This document shows positions 1-8,773 of a DNA stretch of 55,555 nucleotides, piece after piece. The stretch comes from SPCO01 sp964427285. Its GTDB lineage: Bacteria; Chloroflexota; Limnocylindria; Limnocylindrales; CSP1-4. How positions within the stretch are numbered: the stretch's first letter is position 1; each line of letters opens with the position of its first letter. The stretch spans positions 1 to 55,555 of the forward strand of contig CAYRTS010000014.1 of the NCBI GenBank assembly GCA_964427285.1, written 5' to 3'. The translations under genes and the position numbers were made by a program. Under the pieces are notes generated by a model. It worked only from the letters and a program-made list of their open reading frames with translations. It was not told the origin of the DNA and did no database searches.

Positions 1-2
1 GC

Positions 3-394
<392 letters not shown>

Positions 395-398
<4 letters not shown>

Positions 399-1246
399 TC
401 CCGGCAGCGTTCGCCTATCAACGACCGGCCAGCCTCGATGAGGCGCTCCGGGTCATCGCATCCGACGCCGGGGCCAAGGTCCTGGCCGGCGGCCAGAGCC
501 TTCTGCCGCTCATGAAGCTCCGGCTGGCAGCCGCAGATACCCTCGTCGACATCGGTCGTCTCACGGAGTTGCAGGGCGTCAAGGCGACGCCCGATGGTGG
601 CTTCGAGATGGGTGCCCTGACCACGTACACCCAGGCCCTCGATGCGACGGCCCTGGGTTTTGCCAGGGATTGCCTGTCGGGGATCGGTGACGTCCAGGTG
701 CGCAATCGAGGCACCATCGGCGGCGCCATCGCGCATGCCGATCCGGCGTCGGATGGGCCGGCCCTGGCGCTCGCGCTCGACTACTCGGTCGTGCTCCGAT
801 CGACTCGCGGGGAGCGCATCGTCCCGCTGGACGGGTTCCTCCAGGGCCCGTTCCAGACCGGGATTGCCGCGGACGAGATCCTCGTGGCGTTGCGGCGAGG
901 TCCGCTGCCGGCGGGTGCCGCCGGCGCCTACAAGAAGCTGGAGCAGCCGGCGTCGGGTTACGCCATCGTGGGCGTCTGCGCCGTCATCGCATCCACGGGC
1001 GGGTCCATCACCCACGCCCGGGTCGCGCTGACCGGCGTAGGCGAAGTGGCCTACCGCGCCAAGGCCGTGGAGGCGGCGCTGCTGGGAAGTGACGGGTCGC
1101 CGGCGGCGGCCGCCAAGGCGGCGTCCTACGCGATCGAAGGGCAGACCGTCAACAGCGACATCCACGCGGATCGGGCATACCGCAGCCAGATGGCCGTGGT
1201 CTACACCCGCCGCGCCATCGAGGCCGCACTCGGGCGGTCTGCCTGA
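395..1246 (+). CDS. coxM: CO dehydrogenase-family medium (FAD-binding) subunit
   Basis: This 283-residue protein is the FAD subunit that passes electrons from the 2Fe-2S subunit to the acceptor in molybdenum hydroxylases. The two FAD-pyrophosphate motifs are present: AGGQS at residues 31-35 and TIGGA at about 107-111, followed by AHADPASD. The C-terminal CO_deh_flav_C domain follows. The length is normal for the family. GTG at 395 was chosen because it overlaps the upstream stop as GTGA and begins the conserved N-terminus (IPAAFAYQRP). No small subunit follows, so it may lie upstream of the window or be missing from this locus. Confidence 0.93.
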
Positions 1247-1267
1247 CCGTCGCTTCGGTCTGAGCGA

Positions 1268-2137
1268 GTGCGCGTCGAACGGGTCACGCCCGGCCGACGC
1301 GCACCTTCGCGTCTCGAGGGCGCCGTCCTCGCCCGCGACCTGTCGATCGGTGGCCGGCGCTGGTCAAAGGGTCGGCGGTTGTCGGCGGACGATCTGGGGA
1401 TCCTGGGTGCCGCGGATCCGGGCGAACCGGTCACGGTGCTCGTCATCGAGCCGGGCGAACTTCACGAGGACGATGCGGCCGTCCGGCTTGCCCGCGCGGT
1501 GGCGGGGCCGAACCTCGACGTCCGTGGGCCCAACCAGAGCCGTCTGGACCTGGTGGCCGCTGTTCCGGGGGTCGTCAACATCCGCGTGGCTGAGCTGGAA
1601 CGGCTCAACCGGCTCGATCCACTCGAGGTCTTCACCGTCTTCGACGGCCAGGTCGTGGAACGGGGCGATCTGGTCGCGAGTGTCAAGGTCGCGCCGCACA
1701 TTGTCGATGCGGCGGTGGTTGATGCCGGGGAGCGCATCACGGGCTTTGGCGGCCAGCCGATCGTCTGGGTCGCCCCGTTTCTCGCGTGGCGCGTGGCCGT
1801 GGTGGTCAAGGAGTCGGTCCGGGGGATCGCCCGGGCGCGCTTCGAAGAATCGGTGCGGGCCAAGGTGGAGGGNNNNNNNNNNNNNNNNNNNNNNNNNNNN
1901 NNNNNNNNNNNNNNNNNNNNNNNNNNNNNNNNNNNNNNNNNNNNNNNNNNNNNNNNNNNNNNNNNNNNNNNNTACTCCAAGGCCACCGCGGCGGACCTGC
2001 TGCTGCCCCGGCTGCTCAGCGGCGAACCGGCCTCGGAGAACACGGTTGCCAAGCTCGGCTACGGCGGCATCCTGACCCGCTCGCAGCGCTTCCGCTTTCC
2101 GCCGTACGCTCGCGAACTGGACGCCCCGGACGGGTGA
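1268..2137 (+). CDS. Molybdopterin-binding (MoeA/MoCF-like) protein, interrupted by assembly gap
   Basis: About 200 residues lie before and 54 after a 100-N gap. The N-terminal part resembles molybdopterin-binding proteins that sit next to cox/xdh genes: a short-domain start (APSRLEGAVLARDLSIGG) and a segment ending in PFLAWRVAVVVKESVRG before the gap. The C-terminal tail (ATAADLLLPRLLSGE, ending RFPPYA) fits the same family. The central MoCF domain would fall in the gap. GTG at 1268 starts 22 bases after coxM. The reading frame agrees on both sides if the gap is taken as 100 bases, but the true gap length is unknown. The assignment rests on context and partial similarity. Confidence 0.6.
   Translation: MRVERVTPGRRAPSRLEGAVLARDLSIGGRRWSKGRRLSADDLGILGAADPGEPVTVLVIEPGELHEDDAAVRLARAVAGPNLDVRGPNQSRLDLVAAVPGVVNIRVAELERLNRLDPLEVFTVFDGQVVERGDLVASVKVAPHIVDAAVVDAGERITGFGGQPIVWVAPFLAWRVAVVVKESVRGIARARFEESVRAKVEXXXXXXXXXXXXXXXXXXXXXXXXXXXXXXXXXXYSKATAADLLLPRLLSGEPASENTVAKLGYGGILTRSQRFRFPPYARELDAPDG
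1873..1972. other. Assembly gap (100 N) inside the molybdopterin-binding gene
   Basis: The run is exactly 100 undetermined bases, a typical scaffold placeholder, so the real length is unknown. Confidence 0.99.
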
Positions 2138-2284
2138 CCCGGGATCACGTGGCCTCCGCAAGACCTCGCCACGGGACGACGGCGGAGCAGCGCCCTGGCG
2201 CCTCGTCCGCGCCGAGGCCCGCATTCTCCGGCAGGTACTCTTGGGCAGAACCGGAGACAGGTTCGCTCGATGAAGAGGTGGAGT

Positions 2285-2800
2285 ATGGCATCGTCAGACA
2301 TCGCGGCCGCGATCGGCGGCGCGCGCACGTACCTGACGGCGAACCCGGCAGAGGCGAGCTATCGGGACGGAGCCGCGACCGCGGTCATCGAGGATGGCCT
2401 GCGCGTCCGGGTCGATGGCCCGGACGGCGCGACGGTCACCACCGACATGGTCAAAGGGATCGGCGGGGGAGGATCGGCGCCGTCACCGGCATGGTTGTTT
2501 CGGGCGGGCTACGCAGCATGCGTAGCGACACTCATCACCATGCGCGCCGCGGAGAGCGAGCTGGAACTGCCCGGTCTCGAGGTCGTGGTCGACAGCGAAT
2601 CGAACGACTTCGGTATCCTGGGCATTGACCCGTCCGTGCCGGCCGGGCCGTTGAGCATGCGCATCGCGGTCCGTGTCGCGGCCGGGAGAGCCCCGAACGC
2701 GCTCATTCGCGAGGTCATCGACTGGGGAATCGCCCATTGTCCCGTCGACGATGCCGTGCGTCGAGGAGTCCCGGTCGAGGTCACGATCGACCTCGGCTGA
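2285..2800 (+). CDS. OsmC/Ohr-family protein
   Basis: This 171-residue protein has the OsmC fold signature. One Cys sits in a GYAACVATL helix (C79) and a second in HCPV (C152), matching the two redox cysteines with which OsmC/Ohr proteins reduce organic hydroperoxides. A GGGGSAPSPAWLF stretch precedes the first helix, as in the family. I chose ATG 2285 because GAGGTGGAG lies about 5 bases upstream; ATG 2270 is in frame but its nearest SD-like sequence is 13 bases away. Its place in the cox island may reflect protection of the oxidation-sensitive enzyme, but that is inference. Confidence 0.85.
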   Translation: MASSDIAAAIGGARTYLTANPAEASYRDGAATAVIEDGLRVRVDGPDGATVTTDMVKGIGGGGSAPSPAWLFRAGYAACVATLITMRAAESELELPGLEVVVDSESNDFGILGIDPSVPAGPLSMRIAVRVAAGRAPNALIREVIDWGIAHCPVDDAVRRGVPVEVTIDLG

Positions 2801-2804
2801 GCCG

Positions 2805-3200
2805 TCAGGTCGGTTCGTCGCGCCGGACGGTTCGGACCCGATCGATAGCCCGGTCGAATGCGGCCACGATGCCGACACCCGTCGTCTCGGCGCTCGCGAC
2901 CAGGTAGGCGTCGGCGAAATCGAGCCGATCGACCTCGTACAGCTCGATCGTCCGCGACAACAGCGTCTCGTCGACCACCCGAATGGCCGGGAATCCAATG
3001 ATCGCCCGCAGCGCGGCCGCGACCTCTGGTCGACCGACTTCGTAGAAGGATTCGAGCACGTACGCGACTTCCGCGAGGATGAGATCTGGCAGAAGCAGGT
3101 CGTCGGCGGCGGCCAGATAGCGGGTGGCTCGTGCCGCCTGTGCCGGGGGATCGCCCGTCAGGTGGCGGACCAGGATGTTCGTCTCGACGAATGCGGTCAC
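2805..3200 (-). CDS. VapC-like PIN-domain toxin
   Basis: This 131-residue PIN-domain protein is a predicted Mg-dependent RNase toxin. The N-terminus reads AFVETNILV, where family members usually have an acidic Asp before TN; here it is Glu (E6). The distal acidic motif DFADAYLVA is intact, as is the LAEV helix. GTG at 3200 overlaps the antitoxin stop as GTGA, the usual coupling for toxin-antitoxin pairs. The gene runs against the flanking cox genes, consistent with an inserted module. Confidence 0.88.
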   Translation of the reverse strand: MTAFVETNILVRHLTGDPPAQAARATRYLAAADDLLLPDLILAEVAYVLESFYEVGRPEVAAALRAIIGFPAIRVVDETLLSRTIELYEVDRLDFADAYLVASAETTGVGIVAAFDRAIDRVRTVRRDEPT

Positions 3201-3445
3201 CGAGCGCGGGTTGCCCTGGCGCGCCGCGTCTCGCGGAGTACTTGCGTCCAGGCCGTGCCGCGTTTGTCGGCCGGAACGCTGACCGACCCGGTGAGCGCCA
3301 TCAATTCGGGGCTCTTGGCCAGTACGGCTCGATCGCCGACCACCTGGAAATGGACTCGATCGCCCTCACCCAGCGCAAGGGCGCGGCGCACTGCGCTCGG
3401 GATCGTGATCTGGCCCTTGGAACTCAACCGGGACGACGCTTCCAT
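3197..3445 (-). CDS. AbrB/MazE-family antitoxin
   Basis: This 82-residue protein begins with a SpoVT/AbrB swapped-hairpin DNA-binding domain (LSSKGQITIPSAVRRALAL, residues 7-25). The C-terminal tail is basic and would bind and neutralise the PIN toxin. An AGGAG Shine-Dalgarno lies 9 bases before ATG 3445. That SD is inside an imperfect palindrome (3455-3472), so binding there could block both transcription and translation. It is coupled to the downstream toxin. Confidence 0.9.
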   Translation of the reverse strand: MEASSRLSSKGQITIPSAVRRALALGEGDRVHFQVVGDRAVLAKSPELMALTGSVSVPADKRGTAWTQVLRETRRARATRAR

Positions 3446-3454
3446 CGGGCGCTA

Positions 3455-3472
3455 CTCCTTACATGTATGGAG
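3455..3472. promoter_or_regulatory. Candidate AbrB-type operator overlapping the antitoxin SD
   Basis: The 18-base sequence is a near-palindrome centred on TACATGTA with CTCC/GGAG flanks and one mismatched pair. It contains the SD of the antitoxin gene. An AT-rich stretch (ATATAAGAATA) just beyond could supply a -10 box on the minus strand. Autoregulation is usual for AbrB-type antitoxins; binding here is inferred. Confidence 0.5.
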
Positions 3473-3533
3473 ATATAAGAATACCGTCGAAGCAGGCGCC
3501 CGGCGTAGCGGCCTTCCGTGTACAGTCCGTCGA

Positions 3534-4469
3534 ATGACCGACCGCCCGACCTTGCAGGACCGCGATCTCCGCCCCGTCGGCACCCGTTCGATCGAGGCGC
3601 TCCAGGAAGACTTCCGTGGCCGCGACTACATCACGGACCGATCGCTGGCCACGGCCGTCTTTCTCGCGTTGGAGCTTGGGCGCCCGCTCCTGCTCGAAGG
3701 TGAGGCCGGCGTCGGCAAGACGGAGCTGGCCAAGGTCCTCGCCGCCTCACTCGGGGCGAAGCTGATCCGGCTCCAGTGCTACGAGGGCCTGGACGTCAAC
3801 ACCGCCGTCTACGAGTGGAACTACCCACGCCAGATGCTGGAGATCCGGCTGCTGGAGGCTCGCGGCGAGGCGGACCGTGCGACCGCGCACGACATCTTCG
3901 GCCACGACTTCCTGATCCGCCGGCCGCTCCTCCAGGCGCTCGAAGCCACCGATGGCGTCGCCCCGGTCCTGCTGATCGACGAGATCGACCGCGCCGACGA
4001 GGAGTTCGAGGCCTACCTGCTCGAGATCCTGTCCGACTTCCAGGTCACAGTGCCGGAGATCGGCACGATCAAGGCGACCCTGCCGCCGCGGGTCATCCTG
4101 ACCTCAAACCGGACCCGCGAGGTGCACGACGCGCTCAAGCGGCGCTGCCTCTATCACTGGATCGACTATCCGACGGCGCAGAAGGAGTACGAGATCGTGC
4201 TCGCCAAGGTGCCCGAGGCGCCCGAGCGCCTGGCCCGCGAGGTGGTCACCTTTGTCCATCGCCTGCGCGAGGCGGACCTGACCAAGGTCCCGGGGATCGC
4301 CGAGACGCTGGACTGGGCGGCGGCGCTCCTCTCGCTGGGCGCCCGCGAGCTTGCTCCGGAGCTGGTCGATGAGACGCTCGGCGTCGTCCTCAAGTACGAA
4401 GAGGACATCCGCCAAATCCGCGGCGAGGGCACCCGGCGCTACCTGTCCGAGGCCGCCGCCGGCGGCTGA
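3534..4469 (+). CDS. coxD: CoxD-type MoxR-family AAA+ ATPase
   Basis: This 311-residue MoxR-type AAA+ ATPase has Walker A GEAGVGKT at residues 56-63, Walker B LLIDEID at 146-152 and the sensor region ILTSNRTREVHDALKRRC. In CO-oxidising bacteria CoxD partners the vWA protein CoxE in assembling the CuSMoO2 active site of CO dehydrogenase. A coxE-like gene lies 2.9 kb downstream on the same strand, so the usual coxD-coxE pair is separated by a decarboxylase gene and a toxin-antitoxin pair. ATG 3534 fits the family N-terminus; no strong SD precedes it. The stop lies three bases before an assembly gap. Confidence 0.88.
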   Translation: MTDRPTLQDRDLRPVGTRSIEALQEDFRGRDYITDRSLATAVFLALELGRPLLLEGEAGVGKTELAKVLAASLGAKLIRLQCYEGLDVNTAVYEWNYPRQMLEIRLLEARGEADRATAHDIFGHDFLIRRPLLQALEATDGVAPVLLIDEIDRADEEFEAYLLEILSDFQVTVPEIGTIKATLPPRVILTSNRTREVHDALKRRCLYHWIDYPTAQKEYEIVLAKVPEAPERLAREVVTFVHRLREADLTKVPGIAETLDWAAALLSLGARELAPELVDETLGVVLKYEEDIRQIRGEGTRRYLSEAAAGG

Positions 4470-4471
4470 GC

Positions 4472-4571
4472 NNNNNNNNNNNNNNNNNNNNNNNNNNNNN
4501 NNNNNNNNNNNNNNNNNNNNNNNNNNNNNNNNNNNNNNNNNNNNNNNNNNNNNNNNNNNNNNNNNNNNNNN
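4472..4571. other. Assembly gap (100 N) after coxD
   Basis: This is a placeholder run of exactly 100 N. The start of the following decarboxylase gene is lost in it. Confidence 0.99.
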
Positions 4572-5999
4572 GAGATCGAAGCGGGAACACCTGACCTGTT
4601 GCGACGCGCCGCCGAACTGGCGATCGCCTATCGGGCGTCGTTGCCCAGTCGCCGCGTGGGTGCACAGCCTGGCCTCACCGCCAAGGCGCTGCGGGACACG
4701 CTCGGCGGCCCGGTCCCGGAGCACGGTGAGGATCCGCTTGCCGTCATCGAGGCGATGGCGCGAGATATCGAGCCCGGTCTGGTCGCCATGGGGTCGCCGC
4801 GCTACTTCGGGTTCGTGATTGGCGGCTCCGTGCCAGCGGCCCTCGCAGCGGACTGGTTGACTTCGGCCTGGGAGCAGAACGTCAGCCTGTTCCTCGGGAC
4901 CCCCGCGGCGTCGGTCGTCGAGGAGATCACCGCGGAATGGCTGATCGACCTGCTCGGACTGCCGGTCGGATCATCGGTGGGCTTCACGACCGGCGCCACC
5001 GTGGCGCATTTCACAGCCATGGCAGCCGCTCGCCATGCGGTCCTGCGCGGAGTTGGTTGGGATGTCGAAGAGGATGGGCTGATCGGCGCGCCGACGGTCC
5101 ATGTGATCGTCGGCGAGGACGTGCACACCTCGATGCTCAAGGCGCTCCGGCTGGCCGGACTGGGTCGCGGTCGGGCGATCCGCGTCGCCAGCGACGACGA
5201 GGGGCGGATGCACCCGACGGAGCTGGCGCGCGTCCTTGGCGCACTGCCGGATGGCCCGACGATCGTGTGCGCGCAGGCCGGTGAGGTCAACACGGGCGCG
5301 TTCGATCCATTGGATGCGATCGCGGATGTCGTTTCGACCCGACCGGGCACGTGGCTGCACATCGACGGGGCGTTCGGCCTGTGGGTGGCGGCGACCCGTT
5401 CGATGCGGGAATACCTGCGCGGGCATGATCGCGCCGACTCCTGGACCACCGACTGTCACAAATGGCTGAATGTGCCGTACGACTCCGGCCTCGTGTTCGT
5501 TCGCGACGTGTCCGCGCATCGGGCCGCGACCGGCGTGGCGGCGGCGTACCTTCCCCCTGCGCCAGGCGCCGAGCGTGACCCGTTCGACTACGTGCCGGAA
5601 CTCAGTCGTCGGGCCCGGGGGTTCGCCGTCTATGCCGCCCTCCGCTCACTCGGCCGCGATGGCATCGCGGAGCTCGTCGAGCGAGACTGCCGGGTCGCAC
5701 GGCGGATGGCGGATGCACTGGCTCGCATCGCGGGAGCGATCGTCCTCAATCAGGTGGTGCTCAACCAGGTTCTTGTTCGATTCGATGATGACGACGCGAT
5801 CACCCGCGAGGTCGCTGCCCGACTCCAGGACGAGGGGACCGCCTGGCTCGCCGGGACCACCTACCACGGTCGCGTCGCCCTCCGGATCTCCGTCTCGAAC
5901 TGGGCCACGACCGAAGACGACGGAGACCGGACGGTCGCGGCGATGGCGGCCTGTCTCGAGGACGCCAGGGCCGCTCGACTTCCTGGTGACCGGCGGTAG
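4572..5999 (+). CDS. PLP-dependent group II decarboxylase-like protein, 5' end in gap
   Basis: The frame is open from the gap edge and gives 475 residues, nearly full length for the DDC/GAD fold. It has the N-terminal region (RYFGFVIGG), the PLP-phosphate segment GFTTGATVAHFTA and HIDGAFG (PLP-ring Asp). DCHKW follows, with the Schiff-base Lys codon at 5460-5462. Family members decarboxylate aromatic or acidic amino acids; the substrate cannot be told from sequence. VLNQV occurs twice in tandem near 5740-5770, a small duplication in a C-terminal strand. The position inside the cox island is unexplained. Confidence 0.87.
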   Translation, partial: EIEAGTPDLLRRAAELAIAYRASLPSRRVGAQPGLTAKALRDTLGGPVPEHGEDPLAVIEAMARDIEPGLVAMGSPRYFGFVIGGSVPAALAADWLTSAWEQNVSLFLGTPAASVVEEITAEWLIDLLGLPVGSSVGFTTGATVAHFTAMAAARHAVLRGVGWDVEEDGLIGAPTVHVIVGEDVHTSMLKALRLAGLGRGRAIRVASDDEGRMHPTELARVLGALPDGPTIVCAQAGEVNTGAFDPLDAIADVVSTRPGTWLHIDGAFGLWVAATRSMREYLRGHDRADSWTTDCHKWLNVPYDSGLVFVRDVSAHRAATGVAAAYLPPAPGAERDPFDYVPELSRRARGFAVYAALRSLGRDGIAELVERDCRVARRMADALARIAGAIVLNQVVLNQVLVRFDDDDAITREVAARLQDEGTAWLAGTTYHGRVALRISVSNWATTEDDGDRTVAAMAACLEDARAARLPGDRR

Positions 6000-6206
6000 G
6001 CCTAGCCGGAAGTCCAGGCTGGCGGCCCCTCAGCTCCACAGTCGCCCGGCTACCCCGCCAGTCGCGGCGTTGGCGGAGCAACCCCACCCGCGTCCGTCAC
6101 CCGAGGTGACCAGGCTCGACGACCGCGTCCTCGACAACGTCACCGTCCCGCGGTCCCGCGTCTTGCGAGCCCATTGTTCAGGACGATATCCTGCCGCTCG
6201 ATTGCG

Positions 6207-6248
6207 TGCATCCGTCTGGTTGCACGGATGCAACCACCATGCTAGCAT
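6207..6248 (+). promoter_or_regulatory. Candidate promoter and operator of the RHH antitoxin, likely leaderless
   Basis: A -35-like TTGCAC (6220-6225) and a -10-like TAGCAT (6243-6248) are 17 bases apart and would start transcription about at the GTG at 6255. Three inverted repeats are packed here: TGCATCCGT/ACGGATGCA (6207-6215, 6224-6232), GGTTGCA/TGCAACC (6218-6235) and ATGCTAGCAT (6239-6248). They overlap both boxes, as expected for autorepression by an RHH antitoxin. No SD precedes the GTG. The rest of the 255-base intergenic stretch (6000-6206) shows nothing I can support. Confidence 0.5.
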
Positions 6249-6254
6249 CCCTCC

Positions 6255-6491
6255 GTGAAGACCCTCCATGTCCGCGGAGTTCCGGGCGATGTCTACGAGG
6301 CGTTGGCCGATCGCGCTCGCGAGCGGCAGACGTCGATCACGGCTGAAACGATCCGACTCCTCCGGCGGGCGCTTTCGCTCGATCGGCCCGGCCAGGCTGC
6401 GCTTCTCGATGCCATTCGCCTCGAGCGCCAGCCGCTTCCCCCTGGATCGCCGACATCCGCCGAGATCATCCGGGACGACCGTCAGCGCTGA
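6255..6491 (+). CDS. Ribbon-helix-helix (FitA/VapB-like) antitoxin
   Basis: This 78-residue protein has an N-terminal ribbon-helix-helix domain (KTLHVRGVPGDVYEALADRA, then an SITAETIRLLRRAL helix) as in FitA/VapB antitoxins. The tail is Pro-rich. GTG 6255 has no SD and lies 7 bases after the -10-like box, so the message is probably leaderless. The stop shares one base with the ATG of the toxin (TGATG). Confidence 0.88.
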   Translation: MKTLHVRGVPGDVYEALADRARERQTSITAETIRLLRRALSLDRPGQAALLDAIRLERQPLPPGSPTSAEIIRDDRQR

Positions 6492-6958
6492 TGGCCGCGA
6501 CGTTCGTCGTCGATGCTTCGGTTGTCGTCGAGTTCCTGGTGCCAGGACGGTGGGCAGCGGCTGCAAACAGGTTCATGAGTGGTCTGGCGTGGCCGATGCC
6601 GCTGGAGTTGTTTGCCCCCGACCTGATCCACCTCGAAGTCGGCAACGCCCTACGGAAGCTGACGCTGAGCGGCGCCCTCCCCGCCACGGTCACGGGCCGC
6701 CTGGTGGCGCGCATGCCGGACCTGGCGATCGCGACCGTGGGAGCACGGGCGCTCGTGGGTGAAGCGTGGTCCCTGCATCGACAGATGACCGTCTATGACG
6801 CGAGCTATGCGGTGCTCGCGCGCCAGCTCGCCTGCCCACTCGTAACTACGGACGAGCGGCTCGCCCGAGCCTGTGCGACCGCTGACATCGCCGCGTACGA
6901 GATTGACGATCCGACGCTCGGGGCAATCCTTTCCGTGTTCGAGAGCGCCGCGCCGTAA
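6491..6958 (+). CDS. VapC-like PIN-domain toxin
   Basis: This 155-residue PIN-domain protein has VVDASVVVEFL (first catalytic Asp), HLEVGNAL (acidic helix), VYDASYAVLA and TTDERL (distal acidic cluster). All predicted metal ligands are present, unlike the first PIN protein in this window. It is coupled to the upstream RHH antitoxin and is a predicted endoribonuclease toxin. The pair sits between the decarboxylase and coxE. Confidence 0.9.
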   Translation: MAATFVVDASVVVEFLVPGRWAAAANRFMSGLAWPMPLELFAPDLIHLEVGNALRKLTLSGALPATVTGRLVARMPDLAIATVGARALVGEAWSLHRQMTVYDASYAVLARQLACPLVTTDERLARACATADIAAYEIDDPTLGAILSVFESAAP

Positions 6959-7028
6959 GTCTTGACCGCGAGAGGTGCCCTGCGATTCCCGTCGGGAATG
7001 TCCCCCTGTACTCGGGCGGTGACGTTCC

Positions 7029-7066
7029 TCAATGGGTCGCCTCTGGAACGCTGGGCGACCCATTGA
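7029..7066. repeat. 13-bp perfect inverted repeat with 12-base loop
   Basis: TCAATGGGTCGCC (7029-7041) and its exact reverse complement (7054-7066) would form a strong hairpin downstream of the vapC stop. It lacks a U tract. It could stabilise the mRNA 3' end or bind a protein; the function is unknown. Confidence 0.6.
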
Positions 7067-7201
7067 ACCGACGGACCGGCGGGGACGGATCGGAGCCGGC
7101 CGAGATGGGGCGCTCGTCGGTCGGCTGACTCGCCGGGCGGACCAATTGACCGGAGACATCGCGGTAGAGGACCGCAATCCCCGCGTCGCCGGTCGGATGG
7201 C

Positions 7202-7279
7202 GCGCCCAGCGTTCCGGGGCCGGTGCCGCGCCCAGCGTGCCGGGGCCGGTGCCGCGCCCAGCGTTCCGCGGCCAGTGCC
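7202..7279. repeat. Three copies of a 26-bp tandem repeat
   Basis: Three head-to-tail 26-base units start at 7202, 7228 and 7254. All begin GCGCCCAGCGT or GCGCCCAGCGTT and differ at only a few positions. The copies lie about 90 bases upstream of the coxE-like start. Confidence 0.75.
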
Positions 7280-7369
7280 GCGGTGGACTGGTTGGGGCTG
7301 ATGCGGAGAGCGCTCCGGCTCCGGCGCCGGCCGCGAAGGGCCAAGCCCGACTTGTGGCACAGTCATGCC

Positions 7370-8773
7370 ATGCAAGCGGCCGATGATCGAGCGATCGTAA
7401 GAGCCCCGTGGGGGCCGGAGGTTGATGGGCGGCGGCTGCTCGGGGAGGCGGTCGGGTTCGGGCGGTCGCTGCGGGCGGCGCGGCTGTCGATCGATCTTGG
7501 TGCGGCGGTTGACTTTGCACGCGCGTTGACGCTGGTCGACATGGGCGATCGCGAGCAGGTGCGCGCGGCTGGCGCAGCGATCTTCGTGCGGCGGCGCGAC
7601 GATCGGCCCACGTACGACGCAGCATTCGATGCCTGGTGGCGGAAGCGCGCGTCGAGCCGAGCGCCTGGTGCGGGGCCGACGACCATGCGCCGTGAAGACG
7701 AAGCAGCCCCTGAACAAGCGCCTGGGGCCGCGCCTCCCGAGGCTGGATCAGGGGCGACGGAGATGCGCCCCGAGGACCGCGGCACGCCGATCCCGGCGGA
7801 GTCGAATGATGACGCCGAGGATGAGTCCGAAATCGAGGGTGTCGTCATCTCGCCCGACGCCTACTCGAAGGGAGAGGTGCTGCGGCATCGCGAGTTCGAC
7901 CGGATGACCCCGGCGGAGCTGCGCGAGGCGGAGCGGCTGGTGGATGCCCTGGTGCCGAAGCTGGAACGGCGGCGCACCCGTCGATACGAGCTCCACTCAC
8001 ACGGCCGCCGGCTGGCGCCGCGGGCGATGTTCCGGCGCAACCTGGGGACCGGCGGCCAGTTGCTGACCTGGGTCTGGCGGCGCCAGATCAAGGAGCCCCG
8101 CTCCCTGGTCGTGTTGTGCGACATTTCCGGTTCCATGGAGCGCCATTCCAGGTTGCTGCTGCGCTTCATCCAGGCGTTGTCGGCGGCCTCGGAGGTCCGA
8201 ACCGAGTCATTTGTCTTTGGCACGCGCCTCACCCGCGTGACCCGCCTGCTGCGTGATCGTGATCGGGACAGGGCCCTCGCGCGTGTCGCCGACTCGGTAA
8301 ACGACTGGGCCGGCGGGACACGCATCGGCGACTCATTCCGGACGTTCAATCAGAAATGGGCGCGCCGTTCGCTGCGGACCTCCGGGGTGGTCATCGTGGT
8401 CTCCGACGGCTGGGATCGTGGCGATCCGGCGCTGGTGGCCACCGAGACGGCCCGCCTCCGCCGAAACTGCCATCGCCTGGTCTGGCTCAATCCGCTGGCG
8501 GGGACGCCGGGGTATCAGCCGCTGGCCGGCGGGATGCGCGCAGCCCATCCCTACATTGACGACTTCCTCCCGGCCGGCACGGTCGCCAGCCTGGAACGGC
8601 TCGGCGAGATCCTCGGCGGGGTCCGTGCGACTGACACGCGACGTGGCAGCGAGGCGGCCGCGCACGCGGCCCTGCCGTGGGCTGGCCGGGCAGGATCGCC
8701 CGCCGTTGTCGGGCTCCCGCCCGTCGTCGGTGGCGACGCAATTCATCCATCCGCGCCAAGGCCGTTGCGATGA
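7370..8773 (+). CDS. coxE: CoxE-type vWA-domain protein
   Basis: This 467-residue protein has a variable charged middle (about 95-160) and a C-terminal von Willebrand A domain whose MIDAS motif DISGSM lies at residues 251-256. TSGVVIVVSDGWDRGDP supplies the later MIDAS Asp. CoxE works with the AAA+ protein CoxD in CO dehydrogenase maturation. ATG 7370 gives the N-terminus MQAADDRAI; the frame is open further upstream but runs into the 26-bp repeats. The stop overlaps the next ATG (ATGA), coupling it to the XdhC/CoxF gene. Confidence 0.87.
   Translation: MQAADDRAIVRAPWGPEVDGRRLLGEAVGFGRSLRAARLSIDLGAAVDFARALTLVDMGDREQVRAAGAAIFVRRRDDRPTYDAAFDAWWRKRASSRAPGAGPTTMRREDEAAPEQAPGAAPPEAGSGATEMRPEDRGTPIPAESNDDAEDESEIEGVVISPDAYSKGEVLRHREFDRMTPAELREAERLVDALVPKLERRRTRRYELHSHGRRLAPRAMFRRNLGTGGQLLTWVWRRQIKEPRSLVVLCDISGSMERHSRLLLRFIQALSAASEVRTESFVFGTRLTRVTRLLRDRDRDRALARVADSVNDWAGGTRIGDSFRTFNQKWARRSLRTSGVVIVVSDGWDRGDPALVATETARLRRNCHRLVWLNPLAGTPGYQPLAGGMRAAHPYIDDFLPAGTVASLERLGEILGGVRATDTRRGSEAAAHAALPWAGRAGSPAVVGLPPVVGGDAIHPSAPRPLR

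Larger units (their letters stand above)
6959..7369. other. Gene-free stretch with hairpins and tandem repeat
   Basis: No convincing gene lies in these 411 bases. There are two perfect inverted repeats: ATTCCC-GTC-GGGAAT (6985-6999) and a 13-bp stem TCAATGGGTCGCC with a 12-base loop (7029-7066). A 26-bp tandem repeat follows (7202-7279). None has a following T-run, so I do not call a terminator. Confidence 0.6.

Noticed and set aside
5735..5775. Recent in-frame duplication in the decarboxylase (VLNQV twice)
   Set aside because: The two 15-base copies already differ at several positions, so it is old or coincidental and does not break the gene.
7029..7066. Rho-independent terminator after vapC
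   Set aside because: The stem is perfect but no T-run follows on either strand.
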